A stretch of DNA of 6,376 nucleotides from Pseudomonadota bacterium (GCA_018897875.1 JAHIKF010000534.1:1-6376), one strand, 5' to 3'. Shown: positions 1 to 5,847, counted from the stretch's first letter. A program made the numbers and translations. The notes: generated by a model not told the origin, from the sequence alone.

Positions 1-288
1 GTGATAATCTTTACGCTTTTCTGACTGCGTTTTAACCTCAAAGGGACTTTTTCGAGAGCTTTCCCCTAAAAATGGTCTTGTTGGATACTTGCAAGTCTTG
101 ATTTTTGAACTTTCCAATTGGTATCGCTCAATTTAGGTTAAATTTAATTGCAAGATAACAAAAGCGATTTTTAGAAAAAATGTATTTTTTTTGAACAATT
201 TTCCGGCTGAAAGCCCCAAAAACCGTAAAGAGCGGATTTTCCTTGTACGCAACAAAGACAACCTCCCCTAAATCTATCCCCATGTTTA

Positions 289-302
289 AGCTAAAGTTAG
301 CT
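289..302. promoter_or_regulatory. 14-bp dyad, candidate operator or activator site
   Basis: AGCTAA (289-294) and TTAGCT (297-302) form a perfect inverted repeat around a 2-bp centre. The site is about 40 bp upstream of the -24 element, centred near -75 relative to the predicted sigma-54 start. It also covers the -35 position of the TATAAT at 315-320. It could bind an enhancer-binding protein of the NtrC class or a repressor. This is inferred from geometry only, and a chance palindrome in AT-rich DNA is possible. Confidence 0.35.
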
Positions 303-314
303 GATAATCCAATA

Positions 315-320
315 TATAAT
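315..320 (+). promoter_or_regulatory. Perfect -10 box (TATAAT), possible sigma-70 promoter
   Basis: TATAAT is an exact match to the sigma-70 -10 hexamer. No good -35 hexamer sits 16-18 bp upstream, where the dyad at 289-302 lies instead. A factor-dependent or weak promoter is possible. In AT-rich DNA this hexamer also arises by chance. Confidence 0.3.
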
Positions 321-342
321 GGAATATCAATATGTTCCAAAA

Positions 343-359
343 TTGGCACAGATACTGCA
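343..359 (+). promoter_or_regulatory. Sigma-54 (-24/-12) promoter
   Basis: TTGGCAC (343-349), five bases, then CTGCA (355-359) matches the sigma-54 consensus TGGCAC-R-N4-TTGC-W with one mismatch (C355 for T). The invariant GG (345-346) and GC (357-358) are exactly 12 bp apart, as RpoN requires. Transcription would start near 370, about 40 nt upstream of the small ORF at 409, and could run on into the pilus operon. Sigma-54 promoters need an AAA+ enhancer-binding protein, so regulated pilus expression is implied. The match is seen directly; activity is inferred. Confidence 0.7.
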
Positions 360-408
360 TCCTGAATATGCAAACAATAAAATTGAATTCCTATCAGAGG
401 AAATAAAA

Positions 409-525
409 ATGAAAAATAAATTTTCTAAATTTTTAAAGAGAGTAACCCCGGTTACCCTCGGGCTCTTGGTGGCAATCTCTGCCGGGTTCTTCATCCTGCT
501 GTCAGCTGCCGTCTCGATAAAATAG
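409..525 (+). CDS. Small single-pass membrane peptide (38 aa), unknown
   Basis: This ORF starts at the ATG at 409, preceded by AGAGG (396-400) at 8-nt spacing; the longer frame from 319 lacks a ribosome binding site and would start inside the promoter. The 38-residue product has a basic N-terminus (K2, K4, K7, K10, R11) followed by a hydrophobic stretch at roughly residues 14-35, so an inner-membrane peptide with its N-terminus inside is likely. It has no prepilin cleavage motif and no Glu-Tyr pair, so it is not an Flp pilin. It is the first ORF downstream of the sigma-54 promoter and lies 185 nt before flp1. I do not recognise the family. It could be a small pilus accessory protein, a toxin-like membrane peptide, or a translated leader. 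Its presence as a gene is moderately supported; no function can be assigned. Confidence 0.5.
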   Translation: MKNKFSKFLKRVTPVTLGLLVAISAGFFILLSAAVSIK

Positions 526-589
526 CCCGGCATATTATGGAAATTTATTATGTCATTCAAATAAAAGGCCCATGCATCAGACTTGCTGC

Positions 590-599
590 AAGGAGGTGA
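590..599 (+). promoter_or_regulatory. Perfect 10-nt anti-SD complement with no clear ORF
   Basis: AAGGAGGTGA is fully complementary to the conserved 3' end of 16S rRNA (UCACCUCCUU), yet no ATG, GTG or TTG lies at a normal distance after it. The only nearby candidate is an ATT at 604 that opens 15 codons. It could be a ribosome standby site, the relic of a lost gene, or a CsrA site, since CAAGGAGG at 589-596 fits CANGGANG. Confidence 0.45.
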
Positions 600-650
600 G
601 GACATTCCGACAAACTTGAAAAACGTTTCACGGGTCAAGGAAGAAATTTA

Positions 651-683
651 AAACCAAAAACCAAGATAAACCAAAAAACCAAG
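651..683 (+). repeat. Tandem A/C-rich direct repeat in flp1 leader
   Basis: AAACCAAAAACCAAG (651-665) is repeated as AAACCAAAAAACCAAG (668-683), with one extra A and a 2-nt spacer. The transcript here lacks U except for one base and should be unstructured. Such leaders commonly favour ribosome loading on highly made pilins. The repeat is seen directly; the role is inferred. Confidence 0.6.
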
Positions 684-710
684 CAACTACCTTAAGGAGG
701 AAAAAGGCAA

Positions 711-896
711 ATGGAAAAGGTCAGAAACTTTTTTGCGGATGATTCTGGTAACGCCACGGAGTATGGTTTGATCATCGCCCTGGTCTCGGTGGCGATTATC
801 GCCGGGGCCCAGTTGCTGGGCGGTGGCTTGAGCACTATGTTCAGCAACGTCGGTCAGGGCCTGACCGACAAAGCCGGCGCCATGCCGGCGCTGTGA
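711..896 (+). CDS. flp: Flp-type major pilin (type IVc prepilin), 61 aa
   Basis: This is the probable structural subunit of the Tad pilus. The start is set by AAGGAGG (694-700), 10 nt before the ATG. A short leader (residues 1-13, with K3, R5, D10, D11) ends in S12-G13, followed by N14-A-T-E17-Y18 and a hydrophobic segment to about residue 36, the hallmark Flp layout. Cleavage by the locus-encoded CpaA after G13 would leave a 48-residue mature pilin. The spacing is odd: Flp pilins normally read G/XXXX-E-Y, with Glu at +5, whereas here three residues separate Gly and Glu. The gene has the strongest ribosome binding site in the window and is followed by an intrinsic terminator, so it should be made in excess over the assembly proteins. 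A strong palindrome lies in its 3' end (849-869). Confidence 0.93.
   Translation: MEKVRNFFADDSGNATEYGLIIALVSVAIIAGAQLLGGGLSTMFSNVGQGLTDKAGAMPAL
849..869. repeat. flp: Perfect 10-bp inverted repeat inside the flp1 3' end
   Basis: GTCGGTCAGG (849-858) and CCTGACCGAC (860-869) are exact reverse complements around a single G. In RNA this gives a 9-bp GC-rich stem with a 3-nt loop, ending 24 nt before the flp1 stop codon. A stem this stable in coding sequence could protect the pilin transcript from 3' decay or act as a protein-binding site. The palindrome is seen directly; the role is inferred. Confidence 0.7.
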
Positions 897-907
897 TCAT
901 TGACCTC

Positions 908-941
908 GGGGTGGCGGACAACAAGTCAGCCACCCTTTTTT
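908..941 (+). terminator. Rho-independent terminator between flp1 and flp2
   Basis: GGGTGGC (909-915) pairs with GCCACCC (929-935). Inside it GAC (917-919) and GTC (925-927) pair around a 5-nt loop with one G-A mismatch, and six T follow (936-941). It lies 12 nt after the flp1 stop. Partial termination here would give abundant flp1 mRNA with lower read-through into the assembly genes, a common arrangement in pilus operons. Confidence 0.8.
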
Positions 942-992
942 CCCAAAAAACAGATAGGCCCAAGGCCCTGGAACCTGTTTCAAAGGATCACG

Positions 993-1151
993 ATGAACCC
1001 TCTGAAACGATTTTTCGATAATGAGGCTGGCAACGCCACTGAATATGCTTTGATCATCAGCCTGGTTTCCATAGCAATCGTGGCCGGCGCCATAGTCCTG
1101 GGTACTGGCCTTAGCACCTTATACGAGGCTGTGGGGCAAGCGTTGCCATAA
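993..1151 (+). CDS. flp: Second Flp-type pilin (minor or paralogous), 52 aa
   Basis: The ATG at 993 has AAAGGA (982-987) 5 nt upstream and gives a leader the same length as flp1. The longer frame starting at 900 would run through the terminator and add a non-pilin tail, so it is rejected. The 52-residue product has a basic leader (K5, R6), A12-G13, then N14-A-T-E17-Y18 and a hydrophobic segment to about residue 34. Its sequence is close to flp1, including the shortened Gly-to-Glu spacing, and it ends about nine residues earlier. Lying behind a terminator and a weaker ribosome binding site, it is probably less expressed and may be a minor pilin. Recent tandem duplication followed by divergence is the likely origin. 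Confidence 0.9.
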   Translation: MNPLKRFFDNEAGNATEYALIISLVSIAIVAGAIVLGTGLSTLYEAVGQALP

Positions 1152-1159
1152 ACGGCAAC
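1142..1159 (+). other. Hairpin around the flp2 stop codon
   Basis: GTTGCC (1142-1147) and GGCAAC (1154-1159) form a perfect 6-bp stem whose 6-nt loop contains the TAA stop. No T-tract follows, so it is not a standard terminator. It might stabilise the 3' end of the pilin mRNA. Support is weak. Confidence 0.35.
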
Positions 1160-1232
1160 CTCGGGGACCGGATAGCAGATGCCCGATAAACCATAACCCG
1201 AACTGCATTTTCAACAGGATAAGGTGAAGATT

Positions 1233-1358
1233 ATGGCAACCAAATTCTTGACGGCAATCGCTCGGGGTATAGGGCGCAGCCCATATCGGCACTTCCCGTG
1301 GCTCATCGCCTTGGCCAGCGTGCCACTGATCTGGAGACAGCTATGCTCAACCCTGTAG
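1233..1358 (+). CDS. Small basic membrane-type peptide (41 aa), unknown
   Basis: An ATG at 1233 preceded by AAGGTGAAG (1221-1229) opens 41 codons ending in TAG at 1356-1358, overlapping the cpaA start codon (1343) by 16 nt. The product is basic (K4, R11, R15, R19, R35) with a short hydrophobic stretch at about residues 22-34, and has no prepilin motif. The overlap suggests translational coupling: ribosomes finishing this peptide could restart on cpaA, whose own GGAG (1333-1336) lies inside it. I do not recognise a family. It may be a real accessory peptide, a coupling leader, or a chance frame; the ribosome binding site and the overlap favour translation. Confidence 0.45.
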   Translation: MATKFLTAIARGIGRSPYRHFPWLIALASVPLIWRQLCSTL

Positions 1359-1903
1359 CCCAATTATCAGGGCAGCTGCCGATTCAGCCCTCTATGATTT
1401 TGCCCCTGGTGTTGGCCTTGTGGATGGGTTGGCGGGATCTGAAAACACGCCGGATCCCCAATTTCCTCACCCTCGGGGTCGCCCTGAGTGGGCTGGCGTT
1501 TCAGTTGCTGTGCCACGGTTGGAGCGGTTTGTCGGCGGGTGCTCTCGGGTTGCTCCTTGGGTTTAGCCTGTTGTTTTTACCCTATATGCTCGGCGGTCTG
1601 GGGGCCGGGGATGTCAAGGCCTTGGCAGCCATGGGGGCCTGGTTGGGGCCGGTCCTCGTCATCTCTCTCTTTTTCTATATGACCATCTGCGGGGCCTTTC
1701 TCGCTCTGGGAATGCTGTGCTGGAAGGGAAAATTCCGGACCAGACTCTCCCAAGTCAAAGCCGAGGCGGTCAACTGGGCCTTATGCAGATTTCATGGGCT
1801 CAAGCACGTATCTGGCGCCATCGGCCGAACCGAGAGCGAGAGCATCCCTTACGCCACCGCCCTGGCTCTGGCTATGGTGATCATCTTCATCCAAGGAGCG
1901 TGA
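1343..1903 (+). CDS. cpaA: Prepilin peptidase CpaA/TadV (A24 family), 186 aa
   Basis: This is a membrane aspartyl protease that removes the leaders of the Flp pilins and TadE at the cytoplasmic face of the inner membrane. Both catalytic sites of the type IV leader peptidase family are visible: D32 in the W-R-D-L-K-T-R-R-I-P-N segment and D90 in the G-A-G-D-V-K motif after a Gly-rich turn. Several hydrophobic segments (about 18-31, 42-57, 63-82, 97-122 and 168-184) fit a polytopic protein. It lacks the N-terminal methyltransferase domain of PilD, as is normal for Tad peptidases. The start at 1343 has GGAG (1333-1336) at 6-nt spacing; a GTG at 1298 would add 15 residues but has no ribosome binding site. 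tadE follows after 5 nt. Confidence 0.92.
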   Translation: MLNPVAQLSGQLPIQPSMILPLVLALWMGWRDLKTRRIPNFLTLGVALSGLAFQLLCHGWSGLSAGALGLLLGFSLLFLPYMLGGLGAGDVKALAAMGAWLGPVLVISLFFYMTICGAFLALGMLCWKGKFRTRLSQVKAEAVNWALCRFHGLKHVSGAIGRTESESIPYATALALAMVIIFIQGA

Positions 1904-1908
1904 GAGCT

Positions 1909-2340
1909 ATGTCTAGAAAAAATCATCGCCTCTTCAGGCTGGTCAGGGGAAGGGAAGGAGCGGCCGCAGTGGAATTCGCCATTGTGCTCAATCTCTTGCT
2001 TCTTCTTCTCATGGGGATGATCGATTTCGGACATGCCTGGTTTCTCAGACAAGTCATTACCAATGCCAGCCGGGAAGGTGCCAGAGTGGGAGTGGTTTAT
2101 CCCCATCTCGTGATGGATATCCCGGCAACAGTGATTTCCGGGGTGAAGGACCACTTGCCAGGAACTATGGGGACTGATCCCGAACTTAATATCGATGTGA
2201 AAGTTGGGAGCGGCTTAACCGCAGATCCGCTGACCGTTACTGTTACCTACACCAAAACCTGGTGGATTATCAATTACTTCTTGCCGGGGATGGGAGATTC
2301 CACCCAAATTTGGGCCCAAACCGTCATGAGATACGAGTGA
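1909..2340 (+). CDS. tadE: TadE-like pseudopilin, 143 aa
   Basis: This is a minor pseudopilin of the Tad machine, anchored in the inner membrane with a periplasmic C-terminal domain. A basic leader (residues 1-17: R3, K4, R7, R10, R13, R15) ends in E16-G17, then A-A-A-V-E22-F23 and a Leu-rich membrane segment to about residue 38. That is the standard G/XXXX-E-F site with Glu at +5, unlike the two pilins. The sequence after it (I-D-F-G-H-A and N-A-S-R-E-G-A-R) is typical of the TadE family. The ATG at 1909 has AAGGAG (1893-1898) 10 nt upstream, inside the end of cpaA; an upstream in-frame extension lies within cpaA and is rejected. cpaB starts 7 nt after the stop. TadF and TadG, often its partners, are not in the window. 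Confidence 0.9.
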   Translation: MSRKNHRLFRLVRGREGAAAVEFAIVLNLLLLLLMGMIDFGHAWFLRQVITNASREGARVGVVYPHLVMDIPATVISGVKDHLPGTMGTDPELNIDVKVGSGLTADPLTVTVTYTKTWWIINYFLPGMGDSTQIWAQTVMRYE

Positions 2341-2347
2341 GGTCATT

Positions 2348-3154
2348 ATGCTCTTCAAAGGAAACCGTTACATTGTGGTGGCCGTTGTGGTGGGATTCAT
2401 AGCGGTGTTCGCCATTCATAAGGTGATGGCGATGCGGACCAGTGCGGGAACGGAACCAGTTTGTCAGATCCTGGTCGCCGAAGCCGATATCACTTCCGGC
2501 ACCGCCCTCAGCCCCCGTCTGTGCAAAACTGAGGTGTGGCCGGAGCGAATCATCCCCGCCCAGACAATCAAAACCATGGAACAGGCGAACGGCCGGGTGT
2601 TAGTGGTGCCGATCAGCAAAGGCGAGCCGATATTGCTGAACAAACTGGCTCCGGAAGGAACGGCCGCCGGTTTGGGCGGATTGCTCCAGGGAACCATGCG
2701 GGCTTTCACCATTAAGGTGGACGACGTCTCCGGGGTGGCGGGTTTTATTAGCCCGGGAGATCGCGTGGATGTCCTGATGAGCGTGCCGGTCCTCGAATCC
2801 CGGGGAGAACAACTATCCAAAATCATTTTGCAGGACGTCAAAGTGCTGACTGCCGGACAGGTTTGGCAGCCTAATTCCCGCAACGAACCCAAATCTTTCA
2901 GTACCGTCACCCTGGAGGTTACCCCCGAACAATCGGAGGTCCTGAATCTCGCCAGCACCCAGGGGAAAGTCCGTCTAACCCTGAGAAGCAGGACTAATAA
3001 GGAAATTACCTATACCCCCGGAATGATTACTTCCCGCCTCGTGAGCGGCGGTATGCCGGTGAAACCAGCTCCTTCTTCAGTGGCCAAGGCCACGACCGAC
3101 GAAAGAACCGTCGAGGTGATCAAGGGCATGAATCGGGAGAGCAAGAAGCTTTAA
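2348..3154 (+). CDS. cpaB: Flp pilus assembly protein CpaB/RcpC, 268 aa
   Basis: This is a periplasmic, inner-membrane-anchored protein that in characterised Tad systems works with the secretin. One membrane helix lies at about residues 8-28. It is followed by an SAF domain (about 40-101) reading I-L-V-A-E-A-D-I-T-S-G-T and ending in P-I-S-K-G-E-P-I. The RcpC/CpaB core follows (about 117-230) with F-I-S-P-G-D-R-V-D-V-L. The C-terminus reads V-E-V-I-K-G-M near 255-261, as in the family. Two cysteines, C39 and C59, flank the SAF strand and could form a disulfide. The ATG at 2348 has GTGAGG just upstream, overlapping the tadE stop. The length is normal. The secretin cpaC, usually next, is absent; cpaE follows instead after 75 nt. 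Confidence 0.93.
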   Translation: MLFKGNRYIVVAVVVGFIAVFAIHKVMAMRTSAGTEPVCQILVAEADITSGTALSPRLCKTEVWPERIIPAQTIKTMEQANGRVLVVPISKGEPILLNKLAPEGTAAGLGGLLQGTMRAFTIKVDDVSGVAGFISPGDRVDVLMSVPVLESRGEQLSKIILQDVKVLTAGQVWQPNSRNEPKSFSTVTLEVTPEQSEVLNLASTQGKVRLTLRSRTNKEITYTPGMITSRLVSGGMPVKPAPSSVAKATTDERTVEVIKGMNRESKKL

Positions 3155-3229
3155 TCTTATATGGCTGCGGCGGCGAGGCTTGCCCCGCGACAATTTCTCT
3201 GCAGTCCGAAAACAAAAGGGCCATGGTAT

Positions 3230-4444
3230 ATGTCTAACGAAACCTTAACCGTCTCGATTCTCAGCGCCGGCGCCGACTTTAGCTCCCAGAGCTCCCAGCT
3301 CGATGCCGTCTTGACAGGACTTCCCCGGCTTCGGATCCTCAGCCAGACCAGCCAGGCGGAAGAGCTTTTCCGGCAAAATCACGAGACGCAGCCAGACTTG
3401 ATAATCGTCAATCTGGTAAACGGGTCGTTGCCTGCGTGGCTGGCGGACTTGGGCCAGAAGCTGCCGCAAACCGCGGTAATGGTTTGTTCTCCCAATCGGG
3501 ATCCTGATTTTCTGATCCAGGTCATTCAGATGGGCATCCGCGAGTTTGTGCCGCTGCCCTTTAGCCGGGCGCAGATGGAGGCAGCCCTGGAGAGGGTAAG
3601 GGTATGGAGCGCAAAAAAGCGGAGCCCCCGGGTCCCGGAGGCCGGTTCAGCAGGCAAAGTCCTGGCGATAACCGGCCTCAAAGGCGGCATGGGGGCCACT
3701 GCCATCGCCGTCAATCTGGCAGTGGCCTTAACCGAGAAGTCCCCGGGGCGGGTAGCCCTGGTGGATTTGGGGCGCCCCTTCCCGGATGTAGCCAAGTTTC
3801 TGGATCAACCCCAGCAAAACGGTATCTTCGACCTGACCGGGCATGGGGACCATCTGGACGCCGAATTTGTCCAGAAGACTCTCTGCCCCCACCGTACCGG
3901 ACTGGCGGTTTTGCAGGGATGCGCCAACTTCCTCCAATGGCAGCTTCTCGATCCCCGAGTTCTGGGAAAGGTTTGGGCCATTCTGCGCTCAAAGTTTGAT
4001 TGGATCGTCGTCGACCTGGGCCATTGGCTGGACGACCTCTATCTAAAAACAGTGCAAGAAGCCGATCAGGTGCTGCTTTTAACCGACCTTCAGATACCCA
4101 ACGTCAAGAACCTGAAAGACTTATGGGAAATTTTGCAAAATCAGGATCTGACGGCGGAGAAGGTAAAAATTGTGGTCAACCGCTACCATAAGATGGGAGG
4201 GGGCGATCTGGCCCTGGAAGGCCTGGAGCGCGTCCAGGGGCGTTCGGTTTTTTGCACCTTGCCGGACGACCATCAGGCCTTAAGCGAATCTATTAACCAT
4301 GGGGTGCCTATGCAGGACCTGGCGCCTCGCTCCAAATTATGCCGCGGCCTGGAACAACTGGCTGAAAAGCTGGCCTCCGCCTGCCACTCAGAATCGATGG
4401 ACCATGAACTGCCCAAAGCCCGGCGGCGGTTCCTTTTCTTTTAA
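3230..4444 (+). CDS. cpaE: CpaE/TadZ pilus localisation ATPase-like protein, 404 aa
   Basis: This is a MinD/ParA-superfamily protein thought to place the Tad machine in the cell. Residues 1-125 look like a receiver domain, but the phospho-acceptor position is N61 (D-L-I-I-V-N-L), so it is probably not phosphorylated. Residues 143-390 form the ATPase-like domain. Its P-loop, K151-G-G-M-G-A-T-A, keeps the ParA/MinD signature lysine but has Ala in place of the second (Walker A) lysine, a degeneracy known in TadZ/CpaE proteins. V-A-L-V-D-L and W-I-V-V-D-L supply switch and Walker B-like strands. The ATG at 3230 has AAAGGG (3215-3220) 9 nt upstream. An in-frame ATG at 3161 would add 23 residues unlike the family and has no ribosome binding site. 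The stop overlaps the cpaF ribosome binding site. Confidence 0.9.
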   Translation: MSNETLTVSILSAGADFSSQSSQLDAVLTGLPRLRILSQTSQAEELFRQNHETQPDLIIVNLVNGSLPAWLADLGQKLPQTAVMVCSPNRDPDFLIQVIQMGIREFVPLPFSRAQMEAALERVRVWSAKKRSPRVPEAGSAGKVLAITGLKGGMGATAIAVNLAVALTEKSPGRVALVDLGRPFPDVAKFLDQPQQNGIFDLTGHGDHLDAEFVQKTLCPHRTGLAVLQGCANFLQWQLLDPRVLGKVWAILRSKFDWIVVDLGHWLDDLYLKTVQEADQVLLLTDLQIPNVKNLKDLWEILQNQDLTAEKVKIVVNRYHKMGGGDLALEGLERVQGRSVFCTLPDDHQALSESINHGVPMQDLAPRSKLCRGLEQLAEKLASACHSESMDHELPKARRRFLFF

Positions 4445-4456
4445 GGAGACCAACAG

Positions 4457-5821
4457 ATGGCCTGGTTAGCAGAAAACAAAAAGTCTATCTCGCCTCAAGG
4501 AGGCACAGTAGTCCCCCTGCAAGGGCTTTTCCCGGACGGCGATCGTCTAACCAGGCTCTATGAAATCAAAAACCGGATCCACAACCGCCTGGTGGAGCGC
4601 CTCAATCTGGAAGGCCTTGAAGCGCTGGATAGACAGTATGTGGAAGAGGAGATTCGCAAAGCCATCGGGGTCCTGATGGAAGAAGAGCCCATACCCCTAA
4701 ACCGGGAAGAACGGGCCCGCCTGATCAGGGACCTGGAATTTGAAATCCTGGGCCTCGGTCCCCTGGAGCCGTTGCTGCGCGACCCCAGTATCTCTGACAT
4801 CCTGGTGAACCGGTTCGATCAGGTCTATCTGGAAAAACAGGGAAAGCTGGAATCGGTCAACGTCCGCTTTGAGGATAATGCGCATCTCTTAAAAATCATT
4901 AATAAGATCGTGAGCAACGTCGGCCGGAGAATCGATGAATCCTCCCCCATGGTGGACGCCCGGCTACCCGACGGCTCCCGGGTCAACGCCATCATCCCCC
5001 CCCTGGCACTGGACGGTCCCATACTGTCCATCCGGCGATTTTCCGTAAATCGCCCTTCCATGGAACAACTGATCGAAAACGGTTCAATTTCCCCGGAAAT
5101 TGCCCTGGTCCTCCAGGCCATCGTGAAGGCCAAGGTGAACATCTTGATCTCGGGCGGCACCGGCACCGGCAAAACCACTCTGCTGAACATTCTTTCCGGC
5201 TTCATTCCGGAAAATGAACGGATCATCACCATCGAGGACTCCGCAGAGTTGCAGCTGCAACAGGAGCACGTCTGCCGTCTGGAAACCCGGCCCCCCAATA
5301 TCGAAGGCAAGGGAGAAGTCCCCCAGAGGGAACTGGTGCGAAACTCTTTGCGGATGCGGCCCGATCGCATAGTCGTGGGTGAAGTCCGGGGGGTTGAGGT
5401 CTTGGATATGCTCCAGGCCATGAACACCGGTCACGAAGGTTCCATGACCACCGTACACGCCAACAGCGTCAGAGATGCCTTAATCCGCCTGGAGACCATG
5501 ATTTCCCTGTCGGGTTATACCATCCAGGAAAAGGCCATGCGCCAGATGATCAGCTCCGCCTTGAATCTCATCCTGCAACTGGCTCGTCACAGCGATGGCA
5601 AGCGCCGTCTCATTGCCGTGTCGGAAATTACCGGGATGGAAAGTGGAGTGATCAGCCTGCAGGACATCTTCTGCTTTGAGCGGCATGGTATTGGAGCAGG
5701 GGGAGAGATCCTGGGGAGATTTGTGGCCACCGGGGTCCGGCCTAAGTTTGCCGACCGGTGCCGTCTCTTTGACGCGCCTATCCCCGATGAGCTCTTTGCG
5801 CCCCCAGATCGGCGAGGATAG
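4457..5821 (+). CDS. cpaF: CpaF/TadA secretion ATPase, 454 aa
   Basis: This is a type II/IV secretion-system hexameric ATPase (GspE/VirB11 superfamily) that should power Flp pilus assembly from the cytoplasmic face of the TadB/TadC platform. The N-terminal domain (about 30-200) contains the typical [10 protein letters not shown] and [12 protein letters not shown] stretches. Walker A is G-G-T-G-T-G-K-T-T (233-241, K239). The Asp box is I-T-I-E-D (257-261), Walker B is V-V-G-E-V-R-G (306-312, E309), and the His box covers T-G-H-E-G to V-H-A-N (324-336). Every catalytic motif is intact. The ATG at 4457 has AAGGAG (4443-4448) at 8 nt, overlapping the cpaE stop, which implies coupled translation. 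The length is normal for the family. tadB follows 26 nt later. Confidence 0.96.
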   Translation: MAWLAENKKSISPQGGTVVPLQGLFPDGDRLTRLYEIKNRIHNRLVERLNLEGLEALDRQYVEEEIRKAIGVLMEEEPIPLNREERARLIRDLEFEILGLGPLEPLLRDPSISDILVNRFDQVYLEKQGKLESVNVRFEDNAHLLKIINKIVSNVGRRIDESSPMVDARLPDGSRVNAIIPPLALDGPILSIRRFSVNRPSMEQLIENGSISPEIALVLQAIVKAKVNILISGGTGTGKTTLLNILSGFIPENERIITIEDSAELQLQQEHVCRLETRPPNIEGKGEVPQRELVRNSLRMRPDRIVVGEVRGVEVLDMLQAMNTGHEGSMTTVHANSVRDALIRLETMISLSGYTIQEKAMRQMISSALNLILQLARHSDGKRRLIAVSEITGMESGVISLQDIFCFERHGIGAGGEILGRFVATGVRPKFADRCRLFDAPIPDELFAPPDRRG

Positions 5822-5847
5822 ACATCTAATGGAAGACAGGATACGCC

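Larger units (their letters stand above)
1..408. other. AT-rich non-coding upstream region
   Basis: No convincing gene is visible on either strand. All three forward frames are broken by stops, and the longest reverse frames have TTG or poorly placed starts and no ribosome binding site. The stretch is clearly more AT-rich than the pilus genes that follow. Several short palindromes are present: ACTTGCAAGT at 87-96, CCAATTGG at 114-121 and TTAAATTTAA at 138-147. The dyad and promoter elements at its right end are listed separately. Its likely role is the control region of the downstream operon. Whether another gene ends just left of the window cannot be seen. Confidence 0.6.

Noticed and set aside
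128..373. Reverse-strand 81-codon frame in the AT-rich upstream region
   Set aside because: It begins with TTG, has no ribosome binding site, has low-complexity AT-driven content, and overlaps the sigma-54 element and dyad on the other strand.
480..532. TGCCGGG / CCCGGCA inverted repeat spanning the end of the 38-codon ORF
   Set aside because: Only 7 bp with a 39-nt loop and no T-tract, so it is weak as a terminator or attenuator.
327..638. Reverse-strand 103-codon frame across the small ORF and flp1 leader
   Set aside because: It has no recognisable domain and is antisense to a forward ORF with a good ribosome binding site; it also spans regulatory sequence.
604..651. 15-codon frame from ATT after the perfect AAGGAGGTGA
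   Set aside because: ATT starts are very rare and the peptide has no visible feature; the site is kept only as a possible standby or CsrA element.
651..683. Possible CRISPR or integration repeat
   Set aside because: There are only two A/C-rich units with a 2-nt gap and no spacers or neighbouring cas genes, which is better explained as an unstructured mRNA leader.
3604..3999. Forward 131-codon frame inside cpaE in another phase
   Set aside because: Gly/Pro/Arg-rich shadow of a GC-rich coding region, with no independent ribosome binding site or domain.
4825..5427. Reverse-strand 200-codon frame opposite cpaF
   Set aside because: It is antisense to the conserved core of a clearly real ATPase gene. 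It is rich in Ser, Arg and Met as expected for a shadow frame.
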